NCBI GenBank assembly: GCA_013423385.1
Contig: BLZA01000011.1
Location: forward strand, 309,174-373,173
Source of the DNA: Naganishia liquefaciens
Lineage: Eukaryota; Basidiomycota; Tremellomycetes; Filobasidiales; Filobasidiaceae
DNA length: 64,000 nt
Reading direction: 5' to 3'
Shown here piece by piece: positions 59,264-64,000 of this stretch. The translations under genes were made by a program, and so were the position numbers. How positions within the stretch are numbered: position 1 is the first letter of the stretch; each line of letters begins with the position of its first letter. The notes under the pieces are model-generated. The model saw only the letters and a program-made list of their open reading frames with translations. It was not told where the DNA came from and ran no database searches.

Positions 59264-60029
59264 ATGGCATCCATCCTCACCTCTGCACTCAAGGGCACCA
59301 CCGCCGCCGCCCACTCGGCTTTCGCTACCCTCGCCTCGGCCTCGCAGATCGCCGCCGGCGCCGCCGTGCCCGATGTCGAAGTCAAGATCAGCAAGCCCGA
59401 TCAAAAGTTGAACTTTTCCACGCTCCAGGGCAAGAACGTCATCGTCATGGTGCCCGCTGCGTTTTCGCCCACTTGCTCGGAGCAGCAGGTGCCTGCGTAC
59501 ATTGAAAAGTATGATCAGTTTGCCGCCAAGGGCGTCAAGGATATCTACGTTCTCTCGGTCAACGATGTCTTTTGTGAGTGCATGTCCGCGCGGCTCCGCG
59601 TCCCTTATACGGGCTAGCTGATGACGAGTCCGCAAGGCATGAACGCATGGGGCAAGTCCTTACACGCCGACAAGGCCGCCCAGGTCAAGTTTGGTACGCA
59701 ACCTCGGATTTCGAGTCTCATTCGCATCGACAACGCTGACCCTTTGACCTGCTGCCGACCACACACAGTCGCCGACGACTCGGGAGCCTTTGCCTCGGCG
59801 ACGGGTCTCGTCTTTGATGCCCAGGCCTTGCTCGGCGGTCCGCGAGCCAAGCGATCGCTGTTGATCATTGTACGTCCCCTTCCCCAGCGCTTACACCGCT
59901 CATGAAAGCGTTCTTGCGCTAACCGAGCCCCGTTTGTAGGAGGACGGCAAGGTCGCGCACGTTGCTGTCGAAGAGGACGTGACCAAGGTGACGGTGACCA
60001 GTGCCGAGAGTGCGCTTGCGGCACTTTGA
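59264..60029 (+). CDS. Peroxiredoxin of the Prx5/AHP1 type
   Basis: This thiol peroxidase reduces hydrogen peroxide and alkyl hydroperoxides using thioredoxin or glutathione. Four exons (59264-59573, 59637-59693, 59769-59869, 59940-60029) give 185 residues, normal for the family. The peroxidatic Cys lies in PAAFSPTCSEQQVPAYI, with YDQFAAKGVKDIYVLSVND, VFCMNAWGKSL, DDSGAFASATGLVFD and GPRAKRSLLI following as expected for Prx5. The first 25 residues (MASILTSALKGTTAAAHSAF) are Ala/Ser-rich and could be a weak organelle signal. A second Cys in VFCMNAW is the codon split by intron 1. The (CA)n tract directly precedes the start codon. Confidence 0.95.
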
Positions 60030-60381
60030 AGTGAAGCCCAGCAGGGCCAGCGCAGCGGGTTGTAGATAAGCCTGCTTTTGTATGTAGTTGGTCAATGAAG
60101 GATTAAATCAAAAGTAGCGTGTGATGTGGCAGGGTGGTGGGATTGGCATGGCTGTGTTGAGTGGAGTGGCGCGAGGGGTATGGTGGCTGTCAGTGGAGAT
60201 TGGCAGCCATGCGAAAAAAGTGCTGTCGAGGCGCGCCCATGGTGCGGATCGCGCGTTTGTTCTTACCGCTCCCGGAGGACGTAGTTAACCCGGAATAAGA
60301 TCCTGTCAAGAGCCTGAGCACGTCCATAGCATGCCCATCCCCGCATCCCGCCCTACAGCCCCCGCACGCATCAACTACAAC
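60030..60381. other. Convergent 3' region
   Basis: A 352-bp gap between the tail-to-tail peroxiredoxin and SEN34 genes. I see nothing beyond probable 3' UTR. Confidence 0.55.
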
Positions 60382-61584
60382 CTAGCCGAAATTCGCCCAC
60401 TCGAGACTGTAACACTGCACCTCGGGCTCGCCCTCGCCCTCCTTTCCATCCCGCTCTGCATCCACACAACACACCAAATGCGCCTTCTTTGTCGCCGTCC
60501 CGAGCCGGCCCCACGCGACGAGTTCGAGCGGACGGATCGGGGTGTCGGGCGTAGGGAGAGTGGTCGTGACAAAGTGGGAATGATATCGAAGCGGGTCACC
60601 TGATGTGGCGAGCGTCAGTCTGGTGCAAGGCGGTTGGAAGGCGATGGGAGGGGGAGGGGGGGCGGGGAAGGGGAGACGCACCGGGGTAGACGAGAAACTC
60701 GCCGCCAAACTTGACGCCCTGGCCCATGTACATCCCGCGGCTCCACACTGCGCGATACGTTGCGCACCGTGCACGCTCGAGCGGCGTGCGTGGGTACGTC
60801 CATACGCCGGCTTCGCGTGCAGAGCGAAGAGAGGTATAGGTGGTGGAGGCGGAGCAAGGGTCGAACCATGGGTGGAGCGAGGGGTAAGGGTGGGCGGGAA
60901 CGGTGGTAAAATAGGGTTGCGTGGATATGGTGGTCGTCGGTGGTGGTTGACACGGTGCGTTGTCCGTCGGTCCAACCGCTGCTGCTGCCGCCGCCGCCGC
61001 CGCCGCCTCGTCCTCTGGCGGCGCAAACAACGATTCCTCCCCTCCAGCCTTCGCCTCGCCCTCGCCCTCGCCCTCGCCCTCGCCCTCGCCGGCGCCCTGC
61101 TTGTCCCTACGCCGCTCCGCACGCTTCCCCTTGCCTCTCTCCCGCTTGGCCGCAAACGCACGCTTCTTATCCTCGATCACCCGCTCGGCGAGTGCCTGCA
61201 ACTCGACAATGTCGTGGATCCTCGCGTCCGTATGACGGGCAATCTCGTCGTGCGTGGGTGGACGAAACGCGGCGGGTGTGTGGACGAGGTGACAGATTTC
61301 TGACGGACGAGGAAGGGGGGAGGAAGGGGAGGGGTGAACATGGTCAGCCTTGAAAGCGTACGTGGCCACAAAGTGATAGGCCGGAGCTCACCTTGCTCGA
61401 GCAAGAGGACGACCTCTTCGGGCATGAGCACGAGCGGCAACCCGAGGAACACATTCTGCTGGCTGACGCCCGGGAGGGTGCCCGTCGCGAGGCCGCAGAT
61501 GTGGTGTGTGACACGGAGGGTGGCTGCGTGCTGGGGGTCCCAGATGTAGGCCTTTTGGGCGGAGACGTAGAGCGGGATGGACAT
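60382..61584 (-). CDS. SEN34: tRNA-splicing endonuclease subunit SEN34
   Basis: SEN34 is one of the two catalytic subunits of the heterotetramer that cuts introns from pre-tRNA. Three exons (61392-61584, 60682-61299, 60382-60599) give 342 residues. The N-terminal domain reads MSIPLYVSAQKAYIWD and GLPLVLMPEEVVLLLEQ. The middle is low-complexity with a (GE)n run encoded by GGCGAG repeats and an Ala run. The C-terminal nuclease domain shows FKTYR-like TYRAVWSRGMYMGQGVKFGG, FLVYPGDPLRYHSHF with the catalytic His, and GRLGTATKKAHLVC with the catalytic Lys, ending LEWANFG. Divergent from the transcription factor over 322 bp. Confidence 0.93.
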
Positions 61585-61906
61585 GGCGGGTGGGGAAGGG
61601 GAAGGGGTCAGTGGGTGGCAGGCAGGGGCGAGGTGTCCGCGGGGTGGAACGAGGACGCTCAAGTCGCTCGGGCGAGGGGAAGGGAGAGCAGCCTGGGAGA
61701 TTATTTGCATCCGCGGGGGGAGGGGTGGGAGGCAGGGGGCATAAAAGGATCTCTTTATGCGCCCCAAAAATCCCTCTAAATTCCCCCACCTTTTCCGGCG
61801 GGGAAACCAGCCGCCCGTCGATTCATCCCCGTCGCGGCTCATCTGCCGCCCATCTCCCCTCCCCTCCCGACCCAGGCCACCCAGGCCCGTCCACACACGG
61901 CCAGCC
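61585..61906. promoter_or_regulatory. Bidirectional promoter region
   Basis: A 322-bp GC- and G-run-rich gap between the SEN34 and transcription factor starts, with a TATA-like CATAAAAGG at about 61739-61747 in plus orientation. Confidence 0.4.
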
Positions 61907-62516
61907 ATGCACCCAAACGACCTCCCGAGTCTGTTTGCATACAACCAATACCCGTATCAGCACGCTGCGCCCCCGCCGCCGCAGCCACAGCCACAGCAAC
62001 AACAGCAACAGCCACACCGATACGGAGACTACCCGCCCGCGCACCCGCACCCGCACCCGCACCCACACCTGCCCCCGCCCCTGCCCCTGCCTCCGCCCGG
62101 GTCGCTCGCCTACCCCGCCTCACCGGCATACTACCCGCCCTCCTCGACCGCCTCCGCCCCGGCGCTTCCGCCTCCTCACGCGCACACGGAACCCGTGAAA
62201 CCGATCCTCCGGCGCAACCAAGCGTGCCTGCAATGCCGGCGTCGGAAACTCCGCTGCGACGCCGTCCGGCCCAACTGCGGCACGTGTACGCGCTCGTACC
62301 ATCATGCGGTACGGACCAACAGTCAGCTCAATCCGAGGCTCGAGTGCGAGTATGATGATGTCGAGGTGTTGCAGCAGGCGCGGCAGAGGGGACAGGACAG
62401 GGTCAAGCGGCAGAGGCTCAGCGGCGGGGAGTCACCCCGGCCGAGTGTCGAGCGAACGCAGAATGGCGGGACGACGGGGCAGCATGCGGTGAGGGAGCCT
62501 GTCGAACAGCAGCCAC

Positions 62517-62548
<32 letters not shown>

Positions 62549-64000
62549 ACTTCATTCCCGCTACTGGATCCCGCCATTGTCGGCCCCGACGCGGCACCCC
62601 CGCCCGTCCCTACGCCCACCGCCAACCAGCCGCCGACGGAAATCATCGCCAACAGCGGGTACGCCCTCCCGGCCAACACGCTCGCGACGGGCCGATGGTA
62701 TGAACCCAATAGCAGCAAGGCATCCCAAGTCGTCGCTGCCCAGCTCGCCGAGATACGGACCCTCAAGGAACAAGTCGCGTTTCTCGAGTCGCGGATTCGG
62801 CAGCCTCATGCGGCGGCGGCGGCGGCGGCAGCCGAGGTGAATGGCGTGGGTAACGGAGCAGCGGCGACGGGAGGGACACCGTTGGATCTCTTGTCGGCAG
62901 CCGCGGCGCATCCTCAGGCGGCAGCCGCATACCAAACCCCTTCCAGTCCCCTGACGATGCAGCCGCCGACGAGCGCGCGCCTGACGCCCGGCGGTAAGGG
63001 CTACATGCGCGGGCCGAGCACGACGGCGGGCAGTGTCAAGAGCGATGGTGGACGGAGTAGTATACACGAGTTGATGATTGGCGAGTCGTGGGGGAGTAGT
63101 GCGGCGCCGGTGGTGTTGACGGCGGCGGCGGCGGCGGCGGCGGCGGCGTCAACAACAATAACGGGGAAGAGCCGGATGGAGGACGACGAGGACAAGGCCG
63201 AGTCGGGAGAGGCATCAGGTGTGAGCGAGTCCGCCGAGGTCGTCGAGGCCGATCGCGATGGCGATCGCGATGGAATCCAGGGAATGGAGCAGGTCATGTG
63301 GGACGTGCTTTGGTCAGGGTGGTGCAAAGACTTGCCCGAGCCGTCGTTGATGCACCACATGTACGTCCCTAGAGGTGGACCCGCGCGGCTTACCGCTAAC
63401 AGCCCGGCCCAGCGTCGACGTCTTCTTCACCTCGGTGCCGACCGTCTCGCGCGCATTCCACTACGAATCCTTCAAGCACCGCATGTTGCTCCCGCCGACG
63501 CATGCCGACTTCCCAAAACCGATCCTCTTGCACGCCATGTGTGCCGCCAGCGCACGATACACGGCCAAGGTGTATACCGTCAACCCGGAGGAACAGCCCT
63601 GGATCAATGCGAGTCAGCATCTCGATCAGCCGGCGTTTGAGGACGATTTCGGCGTAAGGCATTCATTGTGGGCGATCAAACATGTGCATGCGAATTTGGC
63701 GCGCGGCGTGGATATCTACGAGACGTGTCAGGCATTGCTCTTGTTGGCGAATCATTACCACATGTGAGTCGGTGTCATCCCCCCTGTGAGAGGAATCCCG
63801 GGGCTCAAGTTCACCTGACGCCAGCTATGCACGCTGGGTCGAGGGCTGGACCGTGATTGGCATGCTCGGCCGGCTGATTGTGCCGCTCGGGTTGACGGGC
63901 GCACGCTCCCAGCTGCTCGCACCGACGGGCAACGTGATCGAGCAAGAAGAGCGGAAACTACTGGCGTGGATGGCGGTGCTCTATGATATTCAATCTAGCA
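61907..64000 (+). CDS. Zn2Cys6 fungal transcription factor, 3' end outside window
   Basis: Exons 61907-63360, 63413-63763 and 63825-64000 (open at the edge) are visible. The N-terminus is Pro/Gln/His-rich with an HPHPHPHPH repeat. The binuclear zinc cluster ACLQCRRRKLRCDAVRPNC with GTC and a distant last Cys (LECEYDD) spans residues 105-147. Its last loop of 19 residues is a form seen in several basidiomycete factors. A short coiled coil (LAEIRTLKEQVAFLESRI) follows for dimerisation. After Ala-rich linkers comes the fungal_trans middle homology region: DVFFTSVPTVSRAFHYESF, HAMCAASARYT and YARWVEGWTVIGMLGRL. It should regulate transcription in the nucleus; its targets are unknown. An in-frame ATG at 61757 is a less likely start. 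Confidence 0.9.

Noticed and set aside
62220-62345. Unusually long loop before the last Cys of the Zn2Cys6 cluster
   Set aside because: Similar long loops occur in a known group of basidiomycete factors, so it is not special.

Overview
This is a nuclear contig from a fungus, very probably a basidiomycete, and a basidiomycetous yeast of the Agaricomycotina would fit. The reasons are intron-dense genes (up to 11 exons, mostly 45-70 nt introns with GTRNGT donors and CTRAC-like branch sites), roughly balanced GC, short intergenic gaps, fungal-only families (QCR9, NCA2, EAF6, Ecl1-like, Zn2Cys6) and PP2A, Rab and spliceosomal-type proteins of fungal form. The species cannot be named from sequence alone. 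About 26 protein genes are supported. Most were rebuilt by joining exons by hand using splice signals, reading phase and family conservation.

Layout. 0-13 kb: dienelactone hydrolase (cut by the left edge), RTF1, an unknown small gene, a type III polyketide synthase, the Rab GTPase YPT6, the NuA4 subunit EAF6, and an unknown twin-CX3C protein. 12.6-22 kb: a divergent glucose-6-phosphate dehydrogenase, QCR9 (which needs a 12-nt microexon), a 6-phosphofructo-2-kinase/fructose-2,6-bisphosphatase whose reading frame runs on into an Mss4/DSS4 domain, and an RBM18-like RNA-binding protein. 22.6-25.5 kb: the PP2A B56 subunit RTS1. 25.5-30 kb: gene-poor. 30-38 kb: a CBM21 glycogen-targeting PP1 subunit, an SLC35F6-type transporter, a small putative mitochondrial protein, and an SDR reductase. 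38.5-47 kb: a PRR1-like kinase, an aldo-keto reductase, a tiny three-exon gene with half of an RNase H1 hybrid-binding domain, and NCA2. 47-52 kb: a COQ11 reductase fused in frame to an FMP32/CCDC90 coiled-coil protein, and a vacuolar LEA2-like membrane protein. 52-57 kb: gene-poor. 57-64 kb: an Ecl1-like zinc protein, a Prx5-type peroxiredoxin preceded by a (CA)n tract, SEN34, and a Zn2Cys6 transcription factor cut by the right edge.

There is no single pathway cluster. Several genes sit around carbon and redox metabolism: G6PD, PFK2/FBPase2, the PP1 glycogen subunit, the SDR and AKR reductases, peroxiredoxin and QCR9. Four perfect TGACGTCA (CRE/ATF) palindromes occur, all in promoter gaps, and three of the four gaps flank genes of this group. 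NCA2 and COQ11-FMP32 form a head-to-tail mitochondrial pair.

The most unusual points are the two in-frame gene fusions, the G6PD in which the conserved Lys of the RIDHYLGKE signature is Asp and which has an in-frame targeting-like extension upstream, repeated microexons of 9-16 nt, and two GC-AG introns that are multiples of three and stop-free. No CRISPR array, rRNA, convincing tRNA or recognisable mobile element was found.
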